From: CALKJU01 sp046349355
GTDB taxonomy: Bacteria > Pseudomonadota > Alphaproteobacteria > Geminicoccales > Geminicoccaceae
NCBI GenBank assembly: GCA_046349355.1
Contig: JAXMCM010000018.1
Coordinates: 124,001-188,000, forward strand
DNA: 64,000 nt
Direction: 5' to 3'
Below, one piece after another: positions 39,072-47,841 of this stretch. The stretch's first letter is position 1, and every line of letters begins with the position of its first letter. The notes beneath the pieces were generated by a model. It ran no database searches and was not told where the DNA came from. It saw only the letters and a list, made by a program, of their open reading frames with translations. Both the position numbers and the translations under genes were made by a program.

Positions 39072-40664
39072 ATGACGACGACGATCACGCGCCGCCAGCT
39101 GACGCAAGTCGCCGCCGTCGCCGCCCTGGCGACGTCGCCTCTCGTGCGCGCCACGGGAGCCGCCGCCCAGGAGGAGGGCCTGCGCTTCGGCCCGGCCGAG
39201 CCGTTCAGCTTCGACCTCCTGATCACCCGCGCCAAGGAGATGGCGGCCGTCCCCTACGTGCCGCCGCCGCGGCCCGACCCGGCGATCGTCGGCAAGATCG
39301 ACTACGACGCCTACGGCAAGATCGGCACGAAGTGGGAGGACGCGCTCTACGCGCAGGGACCCGGCGTGTTCCCGATCGTGCTGAAGCATGTCGGCATGTT
39401 CTTCCCGAAGACGGTGCGCATGCACGCCGTCAGCGACGGCATGGCGCGCGAGGTCCTCTACTCCGACACCTACTTCAACATGACCGAGGACCACGTGGCG
39501 CACGGCCTGGGCGAGCAGCCCTCGGCCTTCGCCGGGTTCTGGGTCTACGAATCGCGCCTCGACGGCGACTGGAGCAAGCGCGAGCCCTGGGTCACCTTCC
39601 TCGGCGCCTCCTACTTCCGCGCCGTCGGCGAGCTCGGCCAGGTCGGCCAGTCGGCGCGCGGCCTCGCCATCGGCACCGGCGATCCGGAGCCCGAGGAGTT
39701 CCCCGACTTCGTCGCCCACTGGTTCCAGCCGGCGATGACCGATTCCGACCCGGTCATCGTCCACAGCCTGCTCGACAGCCCGAGCATCTCCGGCGCCTAC
39801 CGCTTCGCCCTGCACCGGACCAAGGGCGTGGTCATGGACATCGAGTGCCGGCTGTTCCCGCGCAAGGAGATCCCGCACATCGGCATCGCCCCGTTGACCT
39901 CGATGTACTGGTACGGCGAGGCCGACAAGGGCCGCTACGTCGACTGGCGCCCCGAGGTCCACGACGCCGACGGGCTGGCGATCTGGAACGGCGCCGGCGA
40001 GCACCTGTGGCGGCCGCTGAACAACCCGCCGCGCATCGTCACCTCGAGCTTCTTCGACACCAACCCGCGCGGCTTCGGCCTGTCGCAGCGCGACCGCAAC
40101 TACGACCACTACCTCGAGGGCGTCGGCTACCACCTGCGGCCCAGCACCTGGGTCGAGCCGCTGGGCCAGTGGGGCCGCGGCGTGGTGCGCCTGGTCGAGA
40201 TCCCGACCGACGACGAGATCTACGACAACATCGTCGCCTTCTGGGTGCCGGAGGTGCCGCCCAAGGCCGGCGACGAGCTGGCCTACGCCTACCGGCTGCA
40301 CTGGATGGCGGACGAGCCGTTCGCGCCCAAGGACCTCGCCCGGGTGCACGCGACCGCCATCGGCCGCGGCGGCCAGCCGGGCCGGGCGCGGCCCAAGGGC
40401 GTCTACAAGTTCATGGTCGACTTCGCCGGCGGCCCGCTCCCGGACCTGCCGGACGGCACCAAGATCGAGCCCGACGTGAGCGTCTCGGTCGGCGAGATCA
40501 GCCTGATCCACATGGAGAAGACGCCGTTCACCGAGCGCGAGCGGGTGACCTTCGACCTGACCGCGCCGCCGGGCTCGGTGGTCGAGATGCGCCTGCTGTT
40601 CCGCGTCGACGGCAAGCCGATCACCGAGACCTGGCTGTTCCAGTTCCACGTCCCGGCGGCCTGA
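39072..40664 (+). CDS. opgD: Periplasmic glucan biosynthesis protein OpgD/MdoG family
   Basis: A 530-residue periplasmic protein with a twin-arginine leader (TRRQLTQVAAVAAL, residues about 6-20), as in OpgD rather than OpgG. Conserved segments include FGLSQRDRNYDHYLEGVGYHLRPS (in parts), PLTSMYWYGE, GRGVVRLVEIPT and FDTNPRGFG. It shapes the backbone of osmoregulated periplasmic glucans. No opgH glucosyltransferase is present in the window. The ATG at 39072 follows AACGGAGAG. Confidence 0.9.
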   Translation: MTTTITRRQLTQVAAVAALATSPLVRATGAAAQEEGLRFGPAEPFSFDLLITRAKEMAAVPYVPPPRPDPAIVGKIDYDAYGKIGTKWEDALYAQGPGVFPIVLKHVGMFFPKTVRMHAVSDGMAREVLYSDTYFNMTEDHVAHGLGEQPSAFAGFWVYESRLDGDWSKREPWVTFLGASYFRAVGELGQVGQSARGLAIGTGDPEPEEFPDFVAHWFQPAMTDSDPVIVHSLLDSPSISGAYRFALHRTKGVVMDIECRLFPRKEIPHIGIAPLTSMYWYGEADKGRYVDWRPEVHDADGLAIWNGAGEHLWRPLNNPPRIVTSSFFDTNPRGFGLSQRDRNYDHYLEGVGYHLRPSTWVEPLGQWGRGVVRLVEIPTDDEIYDNIVAFWVPEVPPKAGDELAYAYRLHWMADEPFAPKDLARVHATAIGRGGQPGRARPKGVYKFMVDFAGGPLPDLPDGTKIEPDVSVSVGEISLIHMEKTPFTERERVTFDLTAPPGSVVEMRLLFRVDGKPITETWLFQFHVPAA

Positions 40665-40668
40665 CCGC

Positions 40669-41682
40669 TCAGGCGGCGGGCTGGCCCAGCGCCAGGCTGC
40701 GGATGCCGCCGCCACCCTCGGCGAGGTCGTCGACCTCGACCTGCAGGGTGGTGCGCCCCGGGAACAGCTGGGAGACGGTGCGCCACGCCGCCTTGTCGGC
40801 GGCGTCGGCGTAGCCCGGCATGACCACGCCGCCGTTGGCGAGGTAGAAGCTGGTGTAGGACATCGTCAGCCGGCGCCCGTCGTGGCGCTTGCGCGGCTTC
40901 GGCGGGGCGACGGTGACGACCTCGAGGCGGCGCCCGCGCGCATCCTCGGCGTCGCGCAGCACGGCAAGGTTGGCGGCGAGCCCCGGCTGGTCCGGATCGG
41001 CCGCATCCTCGCCGTGCAGCGCCAGCACCGTGCCGGGCCGGACGAAGGCGACGAGGTTCTCGGCGCGGCCGCCGGTCTCGTCGTCCTCGAGCGCATAGGG
41101 CAGCCAGATCACCCGGTCGACGCCCAGCAGCCGGCCGAGCTCGGCCTCGACCTCGGCCCTGGCGAGGCCGGGATTGCGGCGCGGGTCGAGCACCGCCGGC
41201 TCGCACAGGATGGCGGTCCCCTCGCCGTCGCCGACGAGGTTGCCGCCCTCGACGACGAGGCGCGAGACGAAGCTGCGGATCGCGAAATGCTGCAGCAGCC
41301 GCTCGGCGAGGCGCTCGTCCTGGGCGTGGTCGGGCCAGCGCTCGCCCCAGCCGTTGAACCGCCAGACCACCCCGGCGAGGCCCGGCTCGCCCTGCAGGAA
41401 GGCCGGGCCGGTATCGCGCAGCCAGGCATCGTCCTGCGGCAGGGGCAGCACCGACACCCCGGAGCCGGTGTAGAGCGACACGGTGGCGGTCAGGTCCGGC
41501 CGGGCGATCACCGTGACCGGCTCGAAGCCGGCGATGGCGTCGGCGACCTCGGCGAAGGCGCGGCGGGCACCGTCGAGGCGGTCGCCCCAGCGCGCCTCGT
41601 GACAGGGCCAGGCCATCCAGCAGCGCGCGTGCGGCGCCCAGTCGGGCGCCAGGCGGAAGCCCTCGTCGCGCGGGTTGCTCAA
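40669..41682 (-). CDS. Agmatine-deiminase-fold protein lacking catalytic His and Cys
   Basis: A 337-residue PPAD-fold protein close to agmatine deiminase. DDAWLRDTGPAF (84-95), VVEGGNLVGDGEG (143-155) and AFVRPGTVLAL (about 212-222) are retained. The catalytic histidine motif GHxDN reads GRAEN (Arg206), and the C-terminal GGGxIHC motif reads GGGGIRS with Ser329 in place of the nucleophilic cysteine. An active deiminase is therefore not expected. TTG at 41682 is the likely start, 7 nt after GGAGG. It is convergent with opgD and upstream of a RidA gene on the other strand. Confidence 0.8.
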   Translation of the reverse strand: MSNPRDEGFRLAPDWAPHARCWMAWPCHEARWGDRLDGARRAFAEVADAIAGFEPVTVIARPDLTATVSLYTGSGVSVLPLPQDDAWLRDTGPAFLQGEPGLAGVVWRFNGWGERWPDHAQDERLAERLLQHFAIRSFVSRLVVEGGNLVGDGEGTAILCEPAVLDPRRNPGLARAEVEAELGRLLGVDRVIWLPYALEDDETGGRAENLVAFVRPGTVLALHGEDAADPDQPGLAANLAVLRDAEDARGRRLEVVTVAPPKPRKRHDGRRLTMSYTSFYLANGGVVMPGYADAADKAAWRTVSQLFPGRTTLQVEVDDLAEGGGGIRSLALGQPAA

Positions 41683-41815
41683 GCGGTTCCTCCGTCGGCC
41701 GTCGCTCAACCCGCAAAGCCTGCGGCATCGGCGGCGGCGAGGCAACCCCGCCCGGGCTGGCCGGCTCCCGCATCGCGACCTAAGCTTGCCCAGGTTCCAA
41801 GACGGCGAGGCGGCG

Positions 41816-42283
41816 ATGGCGGAGACGATCGAGCAGCGGCTGGCAGCCCTCGGGCTGACCCTGCCCCAGGCGGCGGCCCCGGCGGCGAACTACGTGCCCT
41901 GGCAGCGCAGCGGCCAGCAGGTGCTGGTGGCAGGGCAGCTGCCGATGGTCTCGGGCAAGGTGGCGGTGACCGGCCGGCTCGGCGACGAGGTCACGCTCGA
42001 GCAGGGGCAGGAGGCGGCCCGGCTCTGCGCCCTCAACATCCTGGCGCAGGTCAAGGCGGCCTGCGGCGGCACCCTGCCCGCCTCGCTGCGCTGCCTGAAG
42101 CTCGGCGCCTTCGTCGCCTGCGTGCCCGGCTTCTTCGACCATCCGAAGGTCGTGAACGGTGCTTCGGACCTGATGGTGGCGGCGATGGGCGACGCCGGAC
42201 GGCACGCGCGCTTCGCCGTCGGCGTCGCCAGCCTGCCGCTCAACGCCGCGGTCGAGATCGACGCCATCTTCGAGCTGGCCTGA
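41816..42283 (+). CDS. RidA family protein (YjgH-like, 155 aa)
   Basis: A 155-residue member of the longer RidA subgroup. Recognisable parts are VLVAGQLPMVSGKVAVTGRLG, GQEAARLCALNILAQVKAACGG and HARFAVGVASLPLNAAVEIDAI. Canonical RidA proteins hydrolyse reactive enamines and imines. The active-site arginine environment (GRHARFAVGV) is present, although this subgroup is less characterised. It begins 133 bp from the divergent agmatine-deiminase-like gene and is followed by the acyltransferase gene after 10 bp. Confidence 0.85.
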   Translation: MAETIEQRLAALGLTLPQAAAPAANYVPWQRSGQQVLVAGQLPMVSGKVAVTGRLGDEVTLEQGQEAARLCALNILAQVKAACGGTLPASLRCLKLGAFVACVPGFFDHPKVVNGASDLMVAAMGDAGRHARFAVGVASLPLNAAVEIDAIFELA

Positions 42284-42293
42284 TCGCCGGCGG

Positions 42294-43412
42294 ATGGAGG
42301 CCCGTCACCTCAGCGGCATCGGCGACATCGCGGCCGAGGACTGGGACGCCCTGGTCGGCACCGGCAATCCGTTCGTCCGCCACGAGTTCCTGCGGGCCAT
42401 GGAGGCCAGCGGCTCGGCCACCACCAAGACCGGCTGGCAGCCGGTGCACCTCGTGCTCGAGGCGGACGGGAAGGCGGTGGCGGCGGCGCCGCTCTACGCC
42501 AAGAGCCATTCCTACGGCGAGTACGTCTTCGACCATGGCTGGGCCGACGGCTTCCAGCGCGCCGGCGGGCGCTACTACCCGAAGCTGCAGGCGGCGGTGC
42601 CGTTCACCCCGGTGCCGGGGCCGCGGCTGCTGGGCGAGCCGGGACGGCGGGCGGCGCTGGCCGAGGCGCTGGTCGAGGCGACCAACGAGCTCGGCGTCTC
42701 GTCGCTGCACGTCACCTTCTGCACCGAGGAGGAGGCCCGGATCCTCGCCGCCGCCGGCTGCCTCGTGCGCCGCGGGGTGCAGTACCACTGGGACAATCGC
42801 GGCTACGGCTGCTTCGACGACTTCCTCGACACCCTGCGCAGCGCCAAGCGCAAGATGATCCGCCGCGAGCGGCGCGAGGTGGTCGATGCCGGCATCGTGA
42901 TCGAGGTGCTGCACGGCCCGACGATGAGCCCGGCGGCGCTGGCCGAGTTCTACCCGTTCTACACGGCCACGGTCGACAAGCGCTGGGGCAGCGCCTACCT
43001 CAAGCCTGCCTTCTTCCGGATCCTCGCCGAGCGGATGGCCGACCGGGTGGTGCTGGTGACGGCCCGGCAGGAGGGCCGGCTGGTGGCGGCGGCGCTGAAC
43101 CTGCTGGGCAGCGACACCCTCTACGGACGCCTGTGGGGCTGCCTCGAGGAGTTCCGCTTCCTGCACTTCGAGGCCTGCTACTACAGCGCCATCGAGTTCG
43201 CGATCGCCCGCGGCATCGCCCGGGTCGAGGCCGGCGCGCAGGGCACGCACAAGCTGCAACGCGGCTACGCCCCGGTGTGGACGTGGAGCGCCCACCACAT
43301 CCCGCATCCGGGTTTCCGCGACGCGGTCGACCGCTTCCTGCGCAGCGAGACCAAGGCGCTGGAGGAACAGATGGGCGAGCTTGCCGCCATGCTTCCCTAC
43401 CGAGAACCTTGA
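42294..43412 (+). CDS. COG3146 (DUF482) GNAT-fold/FemAB-like acyltransferase
   Basis: A 372-residue protein. Family segments are NPFVRHEFLRAMEASGS, YGEYVFDHGWADG, KRKMIRRERREV and RVEAGAQGTHKLQRGYAP. The double-GNAT (FemAB-like) fold is used to transfer acyl or aminoacyl groups; the acceptor is unknown, and peptidoglycan has been proposed for the family. It lies 10 bp after the RidA gene, so the two are probably co-transcribed. Length is normal. Confidence 0.8.
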   Translation: MEARHLSGIGDIAAEDWDALVGTGNPFVRHEFLRAMEASGSATTKTGWQPVHLVLEADGKAVAAAPLYAKSHSYGEYVFDHGWADGFQRAGGRYYPKLQAAVPFTPVPGPRLLGEPGRRAALAEALVEATNELGVSSLHVTFCTEEEARILAAAGCLVRRGVQYHWDNRGYGCFDDFLDTLRSAKRKMIRRERREVVDAGIVIEVLHGPTMSPAALAEFYPFYTATVDKRWGSAYLKPAFFRILAERMADRVVLVTARQEGRLVAAALNLLGSDTLYGRLWGCLEEFRFLHFEACYYSAIEFAIARGIARVEAGAQGTHKLQRGYAPVWTWSAHHIPHPGFRDAVDRFLRSETKALEEQMGELAAMLPYREP

Positions 43413-43485
43413 AATACTGGCGTTACAGTGAACCTTTAGGGAGTTGCTGTCTCCCGCGCTGCCGCGGAACGAACGGAGTGCCCGG

Positions 43486-44571
43486 TTGCACGTGATCCGG
43501 CAGGTCCTGGTCCTGCTCGTCCTCGCCGCCGCGGCCTATGGCGGCTGGCTGTGGCTCGGCCAGGGCAGCGGACCGGCGGCCGTCGAGCGCGGACCGGCCG
43601 CCCGCCCGATCCCGATCGAGGTCGCCGCCGCCCGCAGCGAGACCATCACCGACACCGTCGAGGCGGTGGCGAGCACGCGCTCGGCCCAGGCGGTCGACGT
43701 CGTGCCGACGGTCGGCGGCCGCATTGCCCAGATCCTGTTCGCCCCCGGCCAGCGCGTCGCCGCCGGCGACCTGCTGGTGACGCTCGACGCCAAGGAGGAG
43801 CAGGCGGCGGTCGCCGAGGCCGAGGCGATGATGGCCGACGCCAAAGCCCAGTTCGACCGGGCCGAGACGCTGGCCAAGACCCGCAGCGTCGCCGATGCCC
43901 GCGTCGACGAGCTGCGCGCCGCCTACCTGTCGGCCCAGGCGCGCACCGACATCGCCCGCAAGCGCCTCGCCGACACCGAGATCCGCGCCCCGTTCGCCGG
44001 CGTCGTCGGCCTGCGCGAGGTCAGCATCGGCGCCCGGGTCGACGACAGCACCAAGATCACCACGCTCGACGCGGTCGAGACGCTCGAGGCCGAGTTCTCG
44101 GTGCCGGAGCAGTACTACGGCCGCATCCAGCCGGGCACGGCGATCCGCGCCACCGCCAGCGCCTATCCCGACCGGGTGTTCGAAGGCGTGGTCGGCGCCG
44201 TCGACAGCCGCATCGACCCGGTGGCCCGCGCCTTCCGCGTCCGCGCCGACATTCCCAACGGCGACCTCGCCCTGACCGCCGGCCTGTTCATGGTCGTCGA
44301 GATCGTGCTGGGCAGCCACGAGGCCGTGGTGGTGCCCGAGCAGTCGGTCGTGCTGCAGGGCCGGACCAGCTACGTCTACCGCATCGCCGACGGCAAGGCC
44401 CAGCGGGTCGAGGTGACGCTCGGCCAGCGGCTGCGCGGGGTCATCGAGATCACGCAGGGGCTGGCCGTCGCCGACACGGTGGCGATCACCGGCCTGCAGC
44501 GGCTGCGCGACGGCTCGGCGGTGGAGATCCAGCCCGACCCCGGTGCGCCGGCGGCGGCGCCGGTGAGCTGA
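43486..44571 (+). CDS. RND efflux periplasmic adaptor (membrane fusion protein)
   Basis: A 361-residue HlyD/AcrA-type adaptor. A single N-terminal membrane anchor (VLVLLVLAAAAYGGW) precedes a biotinyl-lipoyl half (VVPTVGGRIAQILFAPGQRVAAGD), a coiled-coil hairpin (about residues 90-140), a second lipoyl half (TEIRAPFAGVVG) and a beta-barrel. The start is TTG at 43486 (7 nt after GGAG) or GTG at 43492. It is followed after 13 bp by the RND pump. No outer-membrane channel gene is in the window. Confidence 0.9.
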   Translation: MHVIRQVLVLLVLAAAAYGGWLWLGQGSGPAAVERGPAARPIPIEVAAARSETITDTVEAVASTRSAQAVDVVPTVGGRIAQILFAPGQRVAAGDLLVTLDAKEEQAAVAEAEAMMADAKAQFDRAETLAKTRSVADARVDELRAAYLSAQARTDIARKRLADTEIRAPFAGVVGLREVSIGARVDDSTKITTLDAVETLEAEFSVPEQYYGRIQPGTAIRATASAYPDRVFEGVVGAVDSRIDPVARAFRVRADIPNGDLALTAGLFMVVEIVLGSHEAVVVPEQSVVLQGRTSYVYRIADGKAQRVEVTLGQRLRGVIEITQGLAVADTVAITGLQRLRDGSAVEIQPDPGAPAAAPVS

Positions 44572-44584
44572 GCCGGGCGCCGCG

Positions 44585-47500
44585 ATGACGCTCTCGGAGC
44601 TGTCGATCCGCCGGCCGGTGCTGGCCGTGGTGATGAGCCTGCTGGTCATCGTGCTGGGCGTCGCCGGCCTGCTCCGCCTGCCGGTGCGCGAGCTGCCCGA
44701 CGTCGACCGCGCCAGCGTCACCATCACCACGACCTACACCGGGGCGGCGCCCGAGATCGTCGACACCCAGATCACCGAGATCATCGAGGGTGCGGTCAGC
44801 GGCATCGACGGCATCGATTCGATCAGCTCGACCAGCTCGCTCGGGCGGTCGCGGACGGTCATCGAGTTCGTCTCCGGGCGCAACATCGACCAGGCCGCCA
44901 ACGACGTGCGCGACGCCGTCGGCCGGGTCCTGCGCAACCTGCCCGACGACGCCGAGCAGCCGCAGATCGTCAAGGCCGACACCGACGCCGAGCCGATCAT
45001 GCGGCTGTCGATCACCAGCGACCGCTGGGGGCCGGAGGAGATCACCGACTTCGCCGACCGCTTCATCGTCGACCGGCTGGCGACGCTGGACGGCGTGGCG
45101 CAGGTGCAGATCAACGGCCAGCGCCGCTACGCCATGCGCATCTGGCTCGACCGGCGCGAGATGGCGGCGCGCGGGCTGACCGTCGACGACGTCGAGAGCG
45201 CCCTGCGCCGCAGCAATGTCGAGCTGCCGGCCGGGCGCATCCAGTCGGCGACGCGCGAGCTGACGGTGCGCACCGACACCCGCCTGAGCACGCCCGAGGA
45301 GTTCCGCGAGCTCGTCGTCCGCCGGGCGCAGGACTACCCGATCCGGCTGGGCGAGATCGCCACCGTCGAGATCGGTGCGGAGGACCGCGACACGCTGGTC
45401 CGCGCCAACGGCCACGAGGCCGTGGGGCTCGGCATCCTGCGCCAGCCGCAGGCCAACACCATCGCCGTCTCGAATGCGGTGCGCGAGCAGCTGGCGCAGC
45501 TGCGGCCGACGCTGCCGCCCGGCATGGCGATCGAGGTGTCGTCGGACGACGCCGTGTTCATCTCGGCCGCCATCCACGAGGTGCTGCTGACGCTGGGCAT
45601 CGCCATCGTGCTGGTGGTGGCGGTGATCTTCCTGTTCCTCGGCTCGCTGCGCGCGACGCTGGTGCCGGCGATCACCATCCCGGTCTCGGTGATCGGCACC
45701 TTCGCGGTGATGTACGCGCTGGGCTACTCGCTCAACATCCTCACCCTGCTGGCGCTGATCCTGGCGATCGGCCTGGTCGTCGACGACGCCATCATCGTGC
45801 TGGAGAACGCGCACCGCCGCGTCGCCCTCGGCGAGCCGCCGCTGCTGGCCGCCGACCGCGGCACCCGCGAGGTGACCTTCGCCGTGCTGGCCACCTCGGC
45901 GACGCTGATCGCGGTGTTCCTGCCGCTGTCCTTCATGGAGGGCAATGTCGGCCGGCTGTTCCGCGAGTTCGGCGTGACCATGGCGGCGGCGGTGGCGATC
46001 TCGACGCTGGTGGCGCTGTCGACCTGCGCCAGCCTGAGCGCGCGGCTGCTCAAGCCGCACCGGCATGCGCCGGACCGGAAGCCCTCGCGCTGGAGCTTCG
46101 ACCGCTTCGCCCTGGCCTATGGCCGGGTGGTCGAGCGGGCGCTCAACCTGCCGATCGTCGTGCTCGGCATCGGCGTCGCCGTGGCCGGGCTCGCCTGGAC
46201 GCTGTGGCAGGCGTTGCCCAAGGAGCTGACGCCGGTCGAGGACCGGGCGGCGTTCTTCATCTCGGTGAACGCGCCGGAAGGCTCGACCGTGCCCTACACC
46301 GACGCCCAGGTCCGGCAGATCGAGAAGGTCCTCGACGAGGCACGCGGCAAGGGCGAGATCGCGCGGGTCATCGCCAATGTCGGCATGGGCTCGCAGTCGA
46401 CCCGCGGCTTCGTCGTGGTGACGCTGACGCCGTGGAACGAGCGCACGCGCACGCAGATGGCGATCGTCGCCGAGCTGGCGCCGAAGCTGGGCCGGGTCAG
46501 CGGCGCCCGCGCCGTCGCCATCAACCCGCAGGGGCTGGGGCTGCGCGGCGGCAGCCAGCCGGTGCAGGTGGTGATCGGCGGGCCCGACTTCGCGCTGGTC
46601 CAGGAGTGGACCGACGCGCTGGTCGAGCGGGCCGAGGCCAACCCGGGCCTCGCCAACGTGCAGATCGACTACCAGCCCAACCGGCCGCAGGTCGACGTGG
46701 TCATCGACCGCAAGAAGGCCCAGGACCTCGGCATCGAGGTCGAGGATGTCGGCCGCACCCTGCAGACCATGTTCGCCTCGCGCGACATCACCGAGTTCGT
46801 CGACCGCGGCCGCGAATATCCGGTGGTGGTGCAGGCCAAGGACGCCGACCGGGCGACGCCGGGCGACCTCGGCGACGTGTTCGTGCGCGCCCGCAGCGGC
46901 GACCTCGTGCCGCTGGCGGCGCTGCTGACCAGCCGCGAGCGGGCGACGGTGCCGGACCTGCGCCGCTTCGACCGGCTGCCGTCGATCACCATCTCGGCGT
47001 CGCTGACGCCGGGCTACGACCTCGGCCGGGCGATCGCCTTCTTCGACGGGGCGGCGGCCGAGATCCTGCCGCCGGAGGCCCGCCTCGCCTACTCCGGCCA
47101 GTCGCGCGAGTTCATCAACACCACGGGCGGTGCGCTGATCACCTTCGCCCTGGCGCTGCTGGTCGTCTACCTGGTGCTGGCGGCCCAGTTCGAGAGCTTC
47201 GTCCATCCGCTGACGGTGATGCTGACCGTGCCGCTGGCGGTGACCGGGGCGCTGGCGTCCTTGTGGTTCACCGGCCGGGCGCTCGACGTCTACGGCCAGA
47301 TCGGGCTGATCCTGCTGATCGGCCTGACCACCAAGAACGGCATCCTGATCGTCGAGTTCGCCAACCAGCGGCGCGCCGCCGGGCTGTCGATCCGCGAGGC
47401 GGTGCGCGAGGCGGCGGTGCTGCGGCTGCGGCCGATCCTGATGACCGCCATCGCCACCATCCTGGGGGCGGTGCCGCTGATCCTCACCGGCGGCGCCGGC

Positions 47501-47677
47501 GGCGAGAGCCGCTCCGCCATCGGCATCGTCGTCGTCGGCGGGCTGACCTTCGCCTCGCTGCTGACGCTGTTCGTGGTGCCGGTGCTCTACGAGCAGCTGG
47601 CGCGGTTCGCCAAGCCCACCGGCATGGTGGCGTCGCTGCTCGAGCGCATGGCGGCGGAGCGCCGGCCGGCCGAGTAG
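44585..47677 (+). CDS. RND-family efflux permease (HAE1/AcrB type)
   Basis: A 1030-residue inner-membrane transporter with 12 membrane segments and two large periplasmic loops. Typical elements are SIRRPVLAVVMSL at the start, GLVVDDAIIVLENAHR with the proton-relay aspartates in TM4, and LIGLTTKNGILIVEFANQRR in the C-terminal half. It works with the adaptor encoded just upstream and an unlinked TolC-like channel. Substrates are unknown. No adjacent repressor gene was found. Length is normal. Confidence 0.93.
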   Translation: MTLSELSIRRPVLAVVMSLLVIVLGVAGLLRLPVRELPDVDRASVTITTTYTGAAPEIVDTQITEIIEGAVSGIDGIDSISSTSSLGRSRTVIEFVSGRNIDQAANDVRDAVGRVLRNLPDDAEQPQIVKADTDAEPIMRLSITSDRWGPEEITDFADRFIVDRLATLDGVAQVQINGQRRYAMRIWLDRREMAARGLTVDDVESALRRSNVELPAGRIQSATRELTVRTDTRLSTPEEFRELVVRRAQDYPIRLGEIATVEIGAEDRDTLVRANGHEAVGLGILRQPQANTIAVSNAVREQLAQLRPTLPPGMAIEVSSDDAVFISAAIHEVLLTLGIAIVLVVAVIFLFLGSLRATLVPAITIPVSVIGTFAVMYALGYSLNILTLLALILAIGLVVDDAIIVLENAHRRVALGEPPLLAADRGTREVTFAVLATSATLIAVFLPLSFMEGNVGRLFREFGVTMAAAVAISTLVALSTCASLSARLLKPHRHAPDRKPSRWSFDRFALAYGRVVERALNLPIVVLGIGVAVAGLAWTLWQALPKELTPVEDRAAFFISVNAPEGSTVPYTDAQVRQIEKVLDEARGKGEIARVIANVGMGSQSTRGFVVVTLTPWNERTRTQMAIVAELAPKLGRVSGARAVAINPQGLGLRGGSQPVQVVIGGPDFALVQEWTDALVERAEANPGLANVQIDYQPNRPQVDVVIDRKKAQDLGIEVEDVGRTLQTMFASRDITEFVDRGREYPVVVQAKDADRATPGDLGDVFVRARSGDLVPLAALLTSRERATVPDLRRFDRLPSITISASLTPGYDLGRAIAFFDGAAAEILPPEARLAYSGQSREFINTTGGALITFALALLVVYLVLAAQFESFVHPLTVMLTVPLAVTGALASLWFTGRALDVYGQIGLILLIGLTTKNGILIVEFANQRRAAGLSIREAVREAAVLRLRPILMTAIATILGAVPLILTGGAGGESRSAIGIVVVGGLTFASLLTLFVVPVLYEQLARFAKPTGMVASLLERMAAERRPAE

Positions 47678-47841
47678 CCGGCGTCCACACCATCAGGATC
47701 GTGCCGGGCGCCCGGTCGATGGCGATTGACGGGTGTCGCCGCAGTCATCGACAGAGCCTGTACAAGCAGCCGGTGCTGGATTTGCGGCACGGCCGCGAGA
47801 TCTTCTGAGCAGGACGCAGGCCTGGCAGTCACGGGGCGCGG

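Noticed and set aside
44486..47206. A 906-codon open frame antisense to the RND pump gene
   Set aside because: The sense strand encodes a complete AcrB-type pump; the antisense frame is D/R/Q-rich shadow sequence caused by high GC.
43486..47677. A type I secretion system exporting the RTX proteins
   Set aside because: The pump is an RND permease driven by protons, not an HlyB-type ABC exporter, and the adaptor is of the AcrA type.
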